Below, one piece after another: positions 1-8,572 of a DNA stretch of 64,000 bases. The stretch is from BS750m-G69 sp964441235 (GTDB lineage Bacteria > Fidelibacterota > UBA2242): assembly GCA_964441235.1 (NCBI GenBank), contig CAYTUQ010000012.1, positions 6,589-70,588 of the forward strand, in the 5' to 3' direction. The stretch's first letter is position 1. Each line of letters opens with the position of its first letter. The translations under genes were made by a program, and so were the position numbers. The notes beneath the pieces were generated by a model. It was given only the letters and a program-made list of their open reading frames with translations. It made no database searches and was not told where the DNA came from.

Positions 1-108
1 TACGATAATATCATAGGAAAATTAGTTACTATGGCAAACAACACAAAACCGTGGTTATTAAAGGCAAAAATGAGTCCCGATAGGTATCGGGAAGATATTG
101 TTATATAG
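1..108 (+). CDS. C-terminal end of an unidentified protein (partial)
   Basis: Frame 1 is open from the window edge to a TAG at 106-108, giving a 35-residue tail that ends SPDRYREDIVI. I do not recognise the family. The last third is encoded by the palindrome at 75-92, so the C-terminus may be a repeat-derived extension. The next gene, rsmB, starts 165 bases further on. It could equally be chance open frame, since nothing upstream is visible. Confidence 0.3.
   Translation, partial: YDNIIGKLVTMANNTKPWLLKAKMSPDRYREDIVI
75..92. repeat. TCCCGA-type palindrome
   Basis: The 8-base arms TCCCGATA and TATCGGGA are separated by GG. Palindromes with the same TCCCGA/TCGGGA arms occur at 10514-10529, 34378-34393 and 40725-40740, so this is a dispersed small family. 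The rest of 109-273 has no gene that I can support. Confidence 0.6.
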
Positions 109-273
109 CTTCAATGGGTTACACAGTTGATCTCTTTCTTACCTGTCCGTAGGACGTCACAGGCAGGCTTTCTCACTTTCTCACCTGGCTTACCTTCTCA
201 GGGTGGTTGTCAAGAGTCAGGTTAATTAATGAGCCCACCTAAGAGATATCCGTGAACGGTTACACTATTTGAT

Positions 274-1596
274 ATGAGAACACGTGCCGCAGCTGTCAAT
301 ATTCTGAACACTTTACCACGGAATTACTACAATTATGAAAAAAGAGTTGTTGAAGTTAGTAAAAACCTGAACTATAATCAGCAGGATCAGGATTTCGTAT
401 ATGTTCTTGTAAAAGGAGTTATTAAGTATAAGAAACTTTTAGATTATATCTTAGAAATGGCAACGGATAAACCTCTTAAGAAAATAGAAGTTGATGCACT
501 TAACCTCCTTCGAATAGGAGCATTCCAGCGTGTTATGCTAAATACACCGAGACATGCACTTGTATATGAAACATCAGAAGCAGCTAAGGATTTACACCGC
601 CCTGACCTTGTCCCCTTTGTAAATGCAGTTCTCAGGCATTTGCCCGATGAGAGAGTTTGGCTTTCATCAATGAGAAATTTAGGAAGAGTTAAATCCATAG
701 CCATTAAATACTCTCACCCAGAGTGGTTAGTCGAAAGATGGATTAAAACTTACGGTGAACAGGATACAATAGAATTACTAAAATTCGATAACGACTATCA
801 GGAGATTTTTTTTAGACATAATCCTATAAAGATCAGCTGGGATAAATTTGAGCAGGAAATTGTAAATCGCGATTATTCAATTAATCTAATGATGTCAGAG
901 CCGATCCATTTTTTTACAACTGTAAATCCAGGGCGACTTTTAAAAAGCAAACTATTTAAGGAGGGATATTGCTCTGTTCAGGATTTGAGCCAGGCATTGG
1001 CGGTTTTACTTCTTGATCCAAATCCGGGGGAAACAATTTTAGATGTTTGTGCCGCTCCAGGTGGGAAATCAACATTTATTGCACAATTAGTTGGTAAGAG
1101 GGGAAAAGTAACTTCTTCTGACGTTACAGAAAAGAAAATATCCCTGTTGAAAAATGAATGTTCGCGTTTGGGTATTAATTGTATAAATTATATGGTTGCT
1201 GATGCAGGCAAAGGTGTGTTTTTTGAAGCAGATAAAATATTGGTTGATGTTCCATGCTCGGGAACAGGTGTACTGGCGCGTCGTGCAGACATGCGTTGGA
1301 ACCGCCAGCCTTCGGATATTGTTAAATTGAAACAGTTGCAGACAGAGATTCTAAATAATGTTTCTAATTATGTACGTAATAAGGGTGCATTTGTTTATAG
1401 TACTTGTTCGATAGAAATTGAGGAAAATTGGGGTATAATTGAAGCATTTTTAAATAGTCATTTGGATTTTGCCCTTGACCCTGCCGATAAATATGTTGAG
1501 ACAGAGTATTGTGATGAAAAGGGAGCAGTGCAAATATTGCCGCAAAAACATGGAATGACCGGAAGTTTTGCCGTAAGGTTGGTGAAATTAAATTAA
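274..1596 (+). CDS. rsmB: 16S rRNA (cytosine-967-C5)-methyltransferase RsmB
   Basis: Methylates C967 of 16S rRNA using S-adenosylmethionine. The N-terminal 140 residues look like the NusB-like RNA-binding domain (MRTRAAAVNIL start, ALVYETSEAAK helix). The C-terminal part is a Rossmann methyltransferase with the SAM loop DVCAAPGGKST at about 257-267. The two catalytic cysteines of m5C enzymes are present: Cys328 in PCSG and Cys378 in STCS. The length of 440 matches the family. It is first in a run with the PASTA gene and rpe, an arrangement I associate with other FCB bacteria. The ATG at 274 places the usual start of the NusB-like domain at the N-terminus. Confidence 0.93.
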   Translation: MRTRAAAVNILNTLPRNYYNYEKRVVEVSKNLNYNQQDQDFVYVLVKGVIKYKKLLDYILEMATDKPLKKIEVDALNLLRIGAFQRVMLNTPRHALVYETSEAAKDLHRPDLVPFVNAVLRHLPDERVWLSSMRNLGRVKSIAIKYSHPEWLVERWIKTYGEQDTIELLKFDNDYQEIFFRHNPIKISWDKFEQEIVNRDYSINLMMSEPIHFFTTVNPGRLLKSKLFKEGYCSVQDLSQALAVLLLDPNPGETILDVCAAPGGKSTFIAQLVGKRGKVTSSDVTEKKISLLKNECSRLGINCINYMVADAGKGVFFEADKILVDVPCSGTGVLARRADMRWNRQPSDIVKLKQLQTEILNNVSNYVRNKGAFVYSTCSIEIEENWGIIEAFLNSHLDFALDPADKYVETEYCDEKGAVQILPQKHGMTGSFAVRLVKLN

Positions 1597-1727
1597 AACT
1601 GTTTGGATTGTGGAATGAAAATTGTAATTAGGGAAATGAGGGATTTTATATTCAATGATTTTGTAATCAATATAGGTGGAGAGAATAGCAAATAGAAAGT
1701 GAAAATTTGCCTAAAAAAGACTGTTTT

Positions 1728-1771
1728 GTTTCAATTTGAAATTTGCAATTTTCAATTTGAAATTTAAAATG
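1728..1771. repeat. AT-rich TTTCAATTTGAAATTT repeats
   Basis: Two tandem copies of a CAATTTGAAATTT unit lie in the gap between rsmB and the PASTA gene. They resemble the AT-rich arms seen at 10001-10036, 10471-10508 and 62602-62730. The motif has low complexity, so the family link is tentative. Nothing else is visible in this gap. Confidence 0.4.
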
Positions 1772-1787
1772 AGATAAAGGTATCACT

Positions 1788-2534
1788 ATGAGAATAAGGA
1801 TTAGAAATTTCATCCGATTTCTAATTGTATTTATCTTTTTCACTATTGTGTTTGTAGTTGTTATGGATAAGATAGTAATGCCGCTGTACATTAGACATGG
1901 AAAAGAGTCTATACTAATGGATATCCGACAGAAGCAATTTGGTGAAGCAAAGGCAATATTAACAATGAATGGATTTGAAGTGGAGGTTATTGACACCGTT
2001 GACAATAGCGATTTACCGCCAGGGACAGTTGTTGACCAACAGCCGCCGGCAGGTTATGATGTTAAGAAAGGAAGAGTTATTCGTCTGGTTATAACGGGAG
2101 GAGAGAAGTATTTCCAGATGCCCAATCTGGTTGGGAAAGTGTTAAAAGCCGCCATGTTAGAGATGGATCATTATAAATTGGTTATTGATTCTGTTATATA
2201 TCAATATTCATTGGATAAACCCAAAGGTGTGGTTTCCGAACAATCTATCCAGCAGGGAGTTATGGTCTCTTCAAATGAGCCGGTTGTTCTTACAGTGAGT
2301 AAAGGACAACCACCGCGTAAGCTTGAAGTTCCTGACCTTATCGGTTTAGGTCTTGAAGGTGCTAAACAGGCTATTCGAAAATCAGGGTTTAGAATGGGAA
2401 TGATCCGATATATTCCAAATCCTGAATTAACTCCCTATACCGTTATTGGGCAGGAACCTGAAAAGGGAGAATTAAGAGATAAACCAGTTACTATTGATCT
2501 GGATGTAACAACTACAGATGTTAAACAGGAGTGA
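1788..2534 (+). CDS. Membrane-anchored protein with three PASTA domains
   Basis: A single N-terminal membrane helix at about residues 9-30 anchors a periplasmic part made of three PASTA-like repeats (about 42-104, 105-173 and 174-243). Each has the pattern of a short helix followed by PxGxVxxQxPxxG and a closing VxLxVSxG strand. PASTA domains bind peptidoglycan fragments or transpeptidases. No Ser/Thr kinase or transpeptidase domain is attached, so this is a stand-alone PASTA protein of the type often placed next to rsmB and rpe. A role in cell-wall sensing or division is inference. An AAGG lies about 8 bases before the ATG. Confidence 0.85.
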   Translation: MRIRIRNFIRFLIVFIFFTIVFVVVMDKIVMPLYIRHGKESILMDIRQKQFGEAKAILTMNGFEVEVIDTVDNSDLPPGTVVDQQPPAGYDVKKGRVIRLVITGGEKYFQMPNLVGKVLKAAMLEMDHYKLVIDSVIYQYSLDKPKGVVSEQSIQQGVMVSSNEPVVLTVSKGQPPRKLEVPDLIGLGLEGAKQAIRKSGFRMGMIRYIPNPELTPYTVIGQEPEKGELRDKPVTIDLDVTTTDVKQE

Positions 2535-2543
2535 AATTATAAA

Positions 2544-3194
2544 ATGCCGGAAATAGTTCCTTCGTTACTATCAGCTGATTTTTCCCGAATAACTGAGCAA
2601 ATTAGAGCAGTAGAGAGAGCAGGTGCTACAAGACTTCATCTGGATGTAATGGATGGTCATTTTGTTCCGAATATTACAATAGGACCGTTTATAATAGAAG
2701 CAATAAGGAAAGTTACTTCACTTCATCTCGAATCTCATCTAATAATAGAGAATCCTGAACGTTATATAAAGAATTTTATAGATGCAGGAAGTGATACTGT
2801 TATTGTACATGTGGAAACCAGCAAGGATTTACATGCTGATTTGAAAATGATACGACAACTTGGAGTGAAGGCAGGTCTTGTTCTTAATCCTCCTACGCCT
2901 TTTGAAAATATTGAGCCTTATTTACAAGAAATTGATCACCTTCTTATTATGACAGTAAATCCGGGTTTTGGCGGACAGAAAATGATTGAAGAAGCCTTAA
3001 AAAAAGTGACACTTGCTAAACCGTATCAAAAAAAACATAAATTCCCTATTGAGGTGGACGGCGGTGTAAATCTTAATACTATTGATAAGACTGTAAAAGC
3101 AGGAGCAGATTTGTTAGTAGCCGGAAAGGCAGTTTTTGGAAATGATAAACCTGAAGAGTCTTTCATTGAATTATCTAAAAGAGTGAATTTATGA
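2544..3194 (+). CDS. rpe: Ribulose-phosphate 3-epimerase
   Basis: Interconverts ribulose 5-phosphate and xylulose 5-phosphate in the pentose phosphate pathway. The 216-residue TIM barrel has the family marks: PSLLSADF at the N-terminus, HLDVMDGHFVPNI with a metal/catalytic Asp, a VNPGFGGQ loop, and EVDGGVN with the second catalytic Asp. Length is typical. It begins 9 bases after the PASTA gene and its stop overlaps the start of the next gene by four bases (ATGA), so the three are probably co-transcribed. It pairs logically with rpiB at 45967. Confidence 0.95.
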   Translation: MPEIVPSLLSADFSRITEQIRAVERAGATRLHLDVMDGHFVPNITIGPFIIEAIRKVTSLHLESHLIIENPERYIKNFIDAGSDTVIVHVETSKDLHADLKMIRQLGVKAGLVLNPPTPFENIEPYLQEIDHLLIMTVNPGFGGQKMIEEALKKVTLAKPYQKKHKFPIEVDGGVNLNTIDKTVKAGADLLVAGKAVFGNDKPEESFIELSKRVNL

Positions 3195-3787
3195 ATCATA
3201 TAAAAGAGGGTGAATTAGCAAGAAAGGCAGTTCACTACAATGCGTCGCTTATTCCGATTATATACTACTTCTTTGTTGATAGGCGAATAGCATTGATTAT
3301 TCTTGGCGGATGTTCTGCTGCAATAATATTAGCAGAGATACTAAGAATGAGAAATCCGCTCTCAAGAAATCTTTACGTTAGGATATTTGGCTGGATGATA
3401 CGCTCTTATGAATATGAGGGACATTTTACAGGAGCGACATACGTTTTTCTTGGTAGCTTTTTCACGATTCTTCTTTTTCCAAAAGAGATTGCTGTTATTG
3501 TTTTACTCTTTCTGTCTGTCGGTGATCCAACTGCCTGTCTTGTTGGGCTTTCGATCGGGAAGGTAAAAATTTGGCGTAATAAAACTCTTGAAGGATCTAT
3601 GGCTTTTGTAATTGCCGGCTTTCTTGCCACATCCTGGGTTCCAGGAATAGCGCTCTGGATAAAGGTTATTGGAGCTTTTCTAGCATGTTTTGTAGAACTT
3701 ATTCCCTGGAAAGTTGATGATAATATTACAATTCCAATTATAACCGGATGTATGATGATGTTATTATTAGGTTTGCATTTTATATAA
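3191..3787 (+). CDS. Diacylglycerol/polyprenol kinase-like membrane protein
   Basis: A 198-residue protein with several hydrophobic segments, resembling the CTP-dependent dolichol/phytol/diacylglycerol kinase family (SEC59-like). The diagnostic stretch is GDPTACLVGLSIGK followed by NKTLEGSMAF at about 117-143. This corresponds to the GDPxAxxxGxxxG and KSxEGS motifs of that family. It may phosphorylate undecaprenol or another lipid alcohol; the substrate is not shown by the sequence. It overlaps rpe by four bases and is followed by a palindrome-rich gap. Confidence 0.7.
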   Translation: MNHIKEGELARKAVHYNASLIPIIYYFFVDRRIALIILGGCSAAIILAEILRMRNPLSRNLYVRIFGWMIRSYEYEGHFTGATYVFLGSFFTILLFPKEIAVIVLLFLSVGDPTACLVGLSIGKVKIWRNKTLEGSMAFVIAGFLATSWVPGIALWIKVIGAFLACFVELIPWKVDDNITIPIITGCMMMLLLGLHFI

Positions 3788-3811
3788 AATTAAAAAGTAA
3801 TTTCGGTTGCG

Positions 3812-3829
3812 TCAGGAGCTCACTCCTGA
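3812..3829. repeat. Short palindrome TCAGGAG-CTCA-CTCCTGA
   Basis: A perfect 7-base stem with a 4-base loop lies 25 bases after the polyprenol-kinase-like gene. It may be part of a terminator, but no T-run follows, so I treat it as an intergenic palindrome. Confidence 0.5.
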
Positions 3830-3891
3830 TGCATCTATTATTACTTCTTATTATATCGTCAGGTCTGAGGAACAGACGGAACAATTTTAAG

Positions 3892-3972
3892 AACCTTGCG
3901 GAAGTTCCATTAGCAAAATCTTCAAAATAAAAATTTGTATTTCTTATTTTCTGAAATAACTTCCGCAAGGTT
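3892..3972. repeat. Inverted repeat with 15-base perfect arms
   Basis: AACCTTGCGGAAGTT at 3892-3906 is matched exactly in reverse complement at 3958-3972, enclosing 51 AT-rich bases. It looks like a small non-coding inverted-repeat element. It fills most of the gap before the BatA/vWA gene. Short open frames across it are shadows of the repeat. Confidence 0.7.
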
Positions 3973-4017
3973 AGACCCTGAATTAGTTTTTTTAAGAATA
4001 AGAAATTATATTAATAC

Positions 4018-6111
4018 ATGTCATTTTTGAATCCACTTTTCCTCTATTTTCTTCCGCTATTGGTGGTTCCAACCATTATACATTTATTGGGAAGGCAAAA
4101 ATATCAAAAAGTTGAATTCAGTTCCTTACGTTTTTTAAAGAAATTAGAGCATGATGTGATTCGCCGCCTTAAACTCCGCCAGATAATTTTATTGATTCTG
4201 CGGACCTTATTGATACTCTTTCTCATACTTGTATTTGCACGTCCATATCGAACAGGTTCTTCCCCTGGTATATTTCTGGGTAGTGGTGAAACATTTTACC
4301 TTGTAATTGATAATTCCTCATCAATGAGTGAAGTTTCTAGAGGAAAAGACCTTTTAGAAACGAGTATTGAGAATCTTAATTATGCGATGGAGGAAATAGA
4401 GTTTCCCGTGATTTTAAATATCGTTAAATCTACGCAACCCGGAGTCATTTTTGGGAAAGGACTGGTTCGCAGCTCCTCACAATTGGAAAAAGAAATTTCC
4501 GAAATTCGTACAAAACCCTTTTTAGGGAGGATAGATAAGTCATTAATAACAGCAACGAAGGACATTGAAAAAAGCCATGAAGCATCAGCAAGCGTATGGA
4601 TTGTAAGTGATTTTCAAAAAGGTTCGTGGGAAAGTGCAAAACTTCCTGAGCATCCAATCAGGAGAATTTTAAAGCAAAAGGGAATAAGATCAGTTCTTTT
4701 TCCTGCTAATCAAAGTGGAAGTAATGCCGCTATTTACAGAGTTGAAATTCCTGAGCAGATAAATGAAAAAGGTAGTCTATCACAAGTAAAGGCATTTATT
4801 GAAAATTGGGGAAAAGAGGAAAAAGAAGTTCCCGTTTCGCTGTTTTTAGAGGGAGAAAGAGTGGGACAAACAGTGGTTACAGTAGCTCCACACAAAAGGC
4901 GGGATGTGAGTTTTGATTTTATTCCTATGGTTTCCGGACCACTTAGCGGAGTTATAAAGATTGGTGAAGATAATCTGCTAAATGACAATAAAAGATATTT
5001 TGTGCTAAATATCCCACAAACTATTCGAGTGCTTATAGTTGGTAGAGACGCTGAGGACGGACGGTTTTTGATGAGAGCTTTGCAGGTTGAAAATTCTTCG
5101 CTCATTGAAGTAAAGTTTGTTCCCCCTGGTCTCTTACCAATGGAGGATTTCCTGAATTATGATGTGATTATTTTTTCCAATATAGATAAGATTCAAAGTT
5201 CAGCGAAAACCTCACTTCAATCTTTTCTGAATAAAGGAAGGGGAATTATCATATTTCCAGGGAATGAATGTTCACCAGAGGTTTTTAACTCTTTCTGGGC
5301 TGATGGTTTTGGTTTTCCAAAGTTGAAAGGTACAAGGCGCTCGTCAGGTGAATCCTACCTAAAGATTGGTAATTTGCGATTAGACCATCCAATTTTTAAA
5401 GGTTTATGGAGAAGAGATGAACGTCCCAAAAGTTCACCATATTTTTACACTATTCCGGGATTCCTGACTGGTAGAAATCATTCCGTGATTATGAATTTTG
5501 ATGACGGTACTCCTTTGCTAATTGAATCGAATGTGGAAAATGGGAAGGGTTTTGTGCTTTCAACATCACCTGTTAAAGGCTGGACAAACTTACAGGTAAC
5601 AGGGCTTTTTCCTACTTTAGTGCAGAGAATGATACTTTATCTTGCCGGTAATGCTGTACAGACTCACGAATATTTAACGGGAGATACTATTCGTTTTGAA
5701 AGGTCTGGCAGGGAGCTCCTTAATAATCCGGTAGTTATCACACCCACGGGGCGGAAATTCACCCCCGTTTTTTCTAAAGAGTATGGAGAATATTGGTTTA
5801 GGGATACTGATGAGCCGGGTTGTTATGATGTTTATTCAAATGGGAAAAAGGTTAAGAGTTTTGCTGTTAACATTCATTCAAATGAGAATGAGGGGAATTT
5901 TTTAAATGAAGAGGATTTCAAGGCAATCGTTGATATTCAACCTTCCCGTATTGCGGTATTTAGAGAAGGTAGTTCCGATGAAACGTCTCGGTTGCAGTTG
6001 AGTCATGAATATAGTTTTTTATTTTTAATATTTGCTTTAATCGTGGCTGCAGCAGAAACTTATATCGGAAGAATTAATCGAACAATATTGGAAAGAGAAG
6101 TAAGTGCCTGA
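4018..6111 (+). CDS. BatA-domain / vWA membrane protein
   Basis: A 697-residue protein. It begins with a BatA-type N-terminus (FLNPLFLYFLPLLVVPTIIHLL), a second membrane segment at about 57-77, and then a von Willebrand A-like domain with VIDNSSSMS, a MIDAS-like DxSxS, at about 98-106. A long periplasmic part resembles a glutamine amidotransferase-like fold, and one C-terminal membrane helix lies at about 668-688. Proteins of this shape are common in Bacteroidetes-like bacteria and are sometimes linked to aerotolerance. The true function is unknown. The last eight bases overlap hflX, so the two genes are translationally linked. Confidence 0.75.
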   Translation: MSFLNPLFLYFLPLLVVPTIIHLLGRQKYQKVEFSSLRFLKKLEHDVIRRLKLRQIILLILRTLLILFLILVFARPYRTGSSPGIFLGSGETFYLVIDNSSSMSEVSRGKDLLETSIENLNYAMEEIEFPVILNIVKSTQPGVIFGKGLVRSSSQLEKEISEIRTKPFLGRIDKSLITATKDIEKSHEASASVWIVSDFQKGSWESAKLPEHPIRRILKQKGIRSVLFPANQSGSNAAIYRVEIPEQINEKGSLSQVKAFIENWGKEEKEVPVSLFLEGERVGQTVVTVAPHKRRDVSFDFIPMVSGPLSGVIKIGEDNLLNDNKRYFVLNIPQTIRVLIVGRDAEDGRFLMRALQVENSSLIEVKFVPPGLLPMEDFLNYDVIIFSNIDKIQSSAKTSLQSFLNKGRGIIIFPGNECSPEVFNSFWADGFGFPKLKGTRRSSGESYLKIGNLRLDHPIFKGLWRRDERPKSSPYFYTIPGFLTGRNHSVIMNFDDGTPLLIESNVENGKGFVLSTSPVKGWTNLQVTGLFPTLVQRMILYLAGNAVQTHEYLTGDTIRFERSGRELLNNPVVITPTGRKFTPVFSKEYGEYWFRDTDEPGCYDVYSNGKKVKSFAVNIHSNENEGNFLNEEDFKAIVDIQPSRIAVFREGSSDETSRLQLSHEYSFLFLIFALIVAAAETYIGRINRTILEREVSA

Positions 6112-7372
6112 GAGAGTTCTATTAGTTGGTATTGTAAATTCTTTTCAGCCCAGATTTGAAGTTGATGAACACCTGAAGGAGCTGAAACAGCTTGTTACTA
6201 CTCTGGAATATGAAGTAGCCAGTACTTCTATCGTCAATCAAAGACAAATTCAGCCTTCGACTTTAATAGGAAAAGGTAAGATAAACGAAATTAAGAATTC
6301 TCTCTCTCTTCTTAATATTCAGGAGGTGATTTTCGACGATGATTTATCCCCAACTCAAGCACGTAATCTTCGAAAGATGTTAGATGTGGAAGTATGTGAT
6401 AGAAGTGGGATTATACTTGAAATTTTTGCTAATCATGCACAAACAAGGGAAGCTAAGACACAAATAGAACTTGCAACTCTTCAATATCTACTCCCAAGAT
6501 TAACAGGACGCTGGACACATCTGGAAAGGCAAATTGGAGGAATTAGTGTAAGAGGAGGTGCCGGTGAAACTCAGATTGAAATTGATAGAAGATTAACAAG
6601 AATACGTATTTCTAAGTTGAAAAAAGACCTAAGGAAAATTGATAAAGATAAAACAGTACAGCAAAAAGGGAGGAGCACTTTCTTTAAAGCTGCTCTTGTG
6701 GGATATACTAACGCCGGGAAATCAACATTAATGAATGTTTTTACAGGTTCAAGCGTTCTGGTTGAAAATAAACTTTTCGCTACTCTGGATACGAAAGTGC
6801 GGATTTATAGCCTCGACAAATATCACGATTTGTTGTTAAGTGATACTATTGGTTTTATCAGGAAACTTCCACATCATTTAATCGCCTCTTTTAGAAGTAC
6901 ACTGAGAGAGGTGAAAGATGCCGATCTGATTATAAAGGTTGCCGATATTAGTTCATCTCAGTGCCTAAATCAATTAAAAGCTGTAGATGAAGTTCTCATT
7001 CAGCTTGAAGCCTATAATAAACCTTCAATAGTTGTTTTTAATAAGATTGATATAATGGGAAACCGAATATTAAAACAGGTAAAAAGAGATTATCCTGATG
7101 CTGTATTTTTGTCTGCTCTCAATAGATTACGAATAGATGAGTTAAGAAGAGCAATTCTAAAAGTCCTGGAGAAAGAAGAAATCCAACTGAAGTCGAAAGT
7201 GCCTGTTAATGACGTTAAAGGATTGGCAGTTTTAAGGGATAATGCTCGTATAATAAGTGAAAATTACTCCGATGGTAAGGTAGATATTGAATTCTCCGTT
7301 TATAGAAGAGTCTGGCCCTGGTTGAAGACATGGCTGGATCAAAATGCTGAGTTTGAATTCATCAATAACTGA
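6104..7372 (+). CDS. hflX: Ribosome-associated GTPase HflX
   Basis: HflX binds the 50S subunit and splits stalled ribosomes. The N-terminal HflX domain ends in the glycine-rich RGGAGETQIEIDRR segment at about 148-161. The G domain follows with GYTNAGKST (G1), DTIGF (G3) and NKID (G4). The length of 422 is normal. The GTG at 6104 lies inside the preceding gene, which ends at 6111. The stop codon at 7370-7372 is inside the left arm of the inverted-repeat element at 7368-7629, so the element sets the C-terminus. Confidence 0.95.
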   Translation: MPERVLLVGIVNSFQPRFEVDEHLKELKQLVTTLEYEVASTSIVNQRQIQPSTLIGKGKINEIKNSLSLLNIQEVIFDDDLSPTQARNLRKMLDVEVCDRSGIILEIFANHAQTREAKTQIELATLQYLLPRLTGRWTHLERQIGGISVRGGAGETQIEIDRRLTRIRISKLKKDLRKIDKDKTVQQKGRSTFFKAALVGYTNAGKSTLMNVFTGSSVLVENKLFATLDTKVRIYSLDKYHDLLLSDTIGFIRKLPHHLIASFRSTLREVKDADLIIKVADISSSQCLNQLKAVDEVLIQLEAYNKPSIVVFNKIDIMGNRILKQVKRDYPDAVFLSALNRLRIDELRRAILKVLEKEEIQLKSKVPVNDVKGLAVLRDNARIISENYSDGKVDIEFSVYRRVWPWLKTWLDQNAEFEFINN

Positions 7373-7629
7373 AGTTCCCCCGAAATTGGAAATCCCTTAT
7401 AACACAATATTTTGTATTTAAAGATGATGAAACACACTGACAGGTGGAATAGTAATTTAGTGAAGTTAAGATGGAAAATGCCTTATTTCTCTATACGGAT
7501 CTGTACGGAATGAATACTTTAATTCACCTCCCCTCTTTCCCCTCCTTAGCAAGGAGGGGACGGAAGGGGAGGTTATATCATCTCGACATAATATTAGGTT
7601 CAGCACTAAAATTTCGGGGGAACTTCAGT
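7368..7629. repeat. 262-bp element with 20-bp perfect terminal inverted repeats
   Basis: The 20 bases at 7368-7387 are exactly reverse-complemented at 7610-7629. In the middle, 7530-7577 forms a second hairpin (CCTCCCCT ... AGGGGAGG, with CTCCTT/AAGGAG inner pairing). No coding frame is present. It resembles a miniature inverted-repeat element. I cannot see a clear target duplication at its edges. The left arm supplies the hflX stop codon. Confidence 0.7.
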
Positions 7630-7695
7630 GAAGTCATTAATAAGGCTTGATTTTCAATCAATTGATAATTATTTTTGCAGAAAAGGGGGTTAATT

Positions 7696-8538
7696 ATGAA
7701 AACAGGTGATGAAATAGTTCGCCCTCCTGTAGTTGCCGGTATGTTTTATCCGGGTTCAGCAGGAGAATTGAAGCGGAGTGTGGAAAATTATCTTAACAAT
7801 GCAACCGATATTTCAATTAAACTAAAGAATCTATATGGTATAGTCGCTCCTCATGCGGGATATATCTATTCCGGTTGTGTTGCAGCGGTGGGTTATAAAT
7901 TATTGCAAAAGAATCCGTCAACAAACGTGGTCGTAATAGCACCCAGCCACAGAGAATATTTTAAAGGTGCCTCCATTTATTCCGGGAATGCATTTGAAAC
8001 CCCACTTGGTAAAGTCCCGGTTTCTGATGAGATATGTGAAACAATCACGGAAAGTGGAGAGTCAATTAAACGGTCAATGGCTGGGCATAGGGAAGAGCAT
8101 TCATTGGAGGTTCAGCTTCCTTTTCTTCAGACTATTTTTCCTGAGGGTTTTAATTTAATTCCTGTTGTTATGGGTGCTAACCAGATATCTACAATTCACG
8201 AATTCGCGCAGGCATTAAGTAAGGCAGCAGAAAAATATGAGTTTGTTGTAGTAGCAAGTTCGGATCTATCGCATTACTATCCGTATGATGTTGCAGTAGA
8301 GAAAGATTCACGTTTGATTGCAGTTCTGGAAAATTATAAGATGGATGAGCTGGAAGCAGGGTATGAAGACCAAAGTTTGGAAGCATGCGGGCTGGCACCG
8401 ATTTTGGCCTTAATGAAATATGCACAACTATCCGGCAATCCTGTTTGCAAACAATTGGAGTACAAGAATTCCGGCGATACATCGGGGACGAAAGATCAGG
8501 TTGTGGGTTATGTTTCAGCGGCTGTATACGACAAGTAA
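7696..8538 (+). CDS. amrB: AmmeMemoRadiSam protein B (Memo-family)
   Basis: Memo-family protein of about 280 residues. The N-terminus reads RPPVVAGMFYPGSAGEL, followed by APHAGYIYSGCVA and then VVASSDLSHYYPYDVA, all typical of the family. Memo proteins are related to class III extradiol dioxygenases; human Memo1 binds copper or iron. In prokaryotes it is often linked with an AMMECR1 and a radical-SAM protein, but neither lies next to it here. I chose the ATG at 7696 because AAGGGGG at 7683-7689 gives a good ribosome site; an upstream TTG at 7675 has none. Confidence 0.88.
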   Translation: MKTGDEIVRPPVVAGMFYPGSAGELKRSVENYLNNATDISIKLKNLYGIVAPHAGYIYSGCVAAVGYKLLQKNPSTNVVVIAPSHREYFKGASIYSGNAFETPLGKVPVSDEICETITESGESIKRSMAGHREEHSLEVQLPFLQTIFPEGFNLIPVVMGANQISTIHEFAQALSKAAEKYEFVVVASSDLSHYYPYDVAVEKDSRLIAVLENYKMDELEAGYEDQSLEACGLAPILALMKYAQLSGNPVCKQLEYKNSGDTSGTKDQVVGYVSAAVYDK

Positions 8539-8572
8539 TGAATAATTAAAAATACAGGGTTGTACTTTCATC

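Noticed and set aside
1667..2005. 112-residue minus-strand frame opposite the PASTA gene
   Set aside because: It lies antisense to a clear coding gene and an AT-rich repeat, with low-complexity content.
3748..3968. Short open frames on both strands after the polyprenol-kinase-like gene
   Set aside because: They follow the inverted repeat 3892-3972 and are shadows of it.
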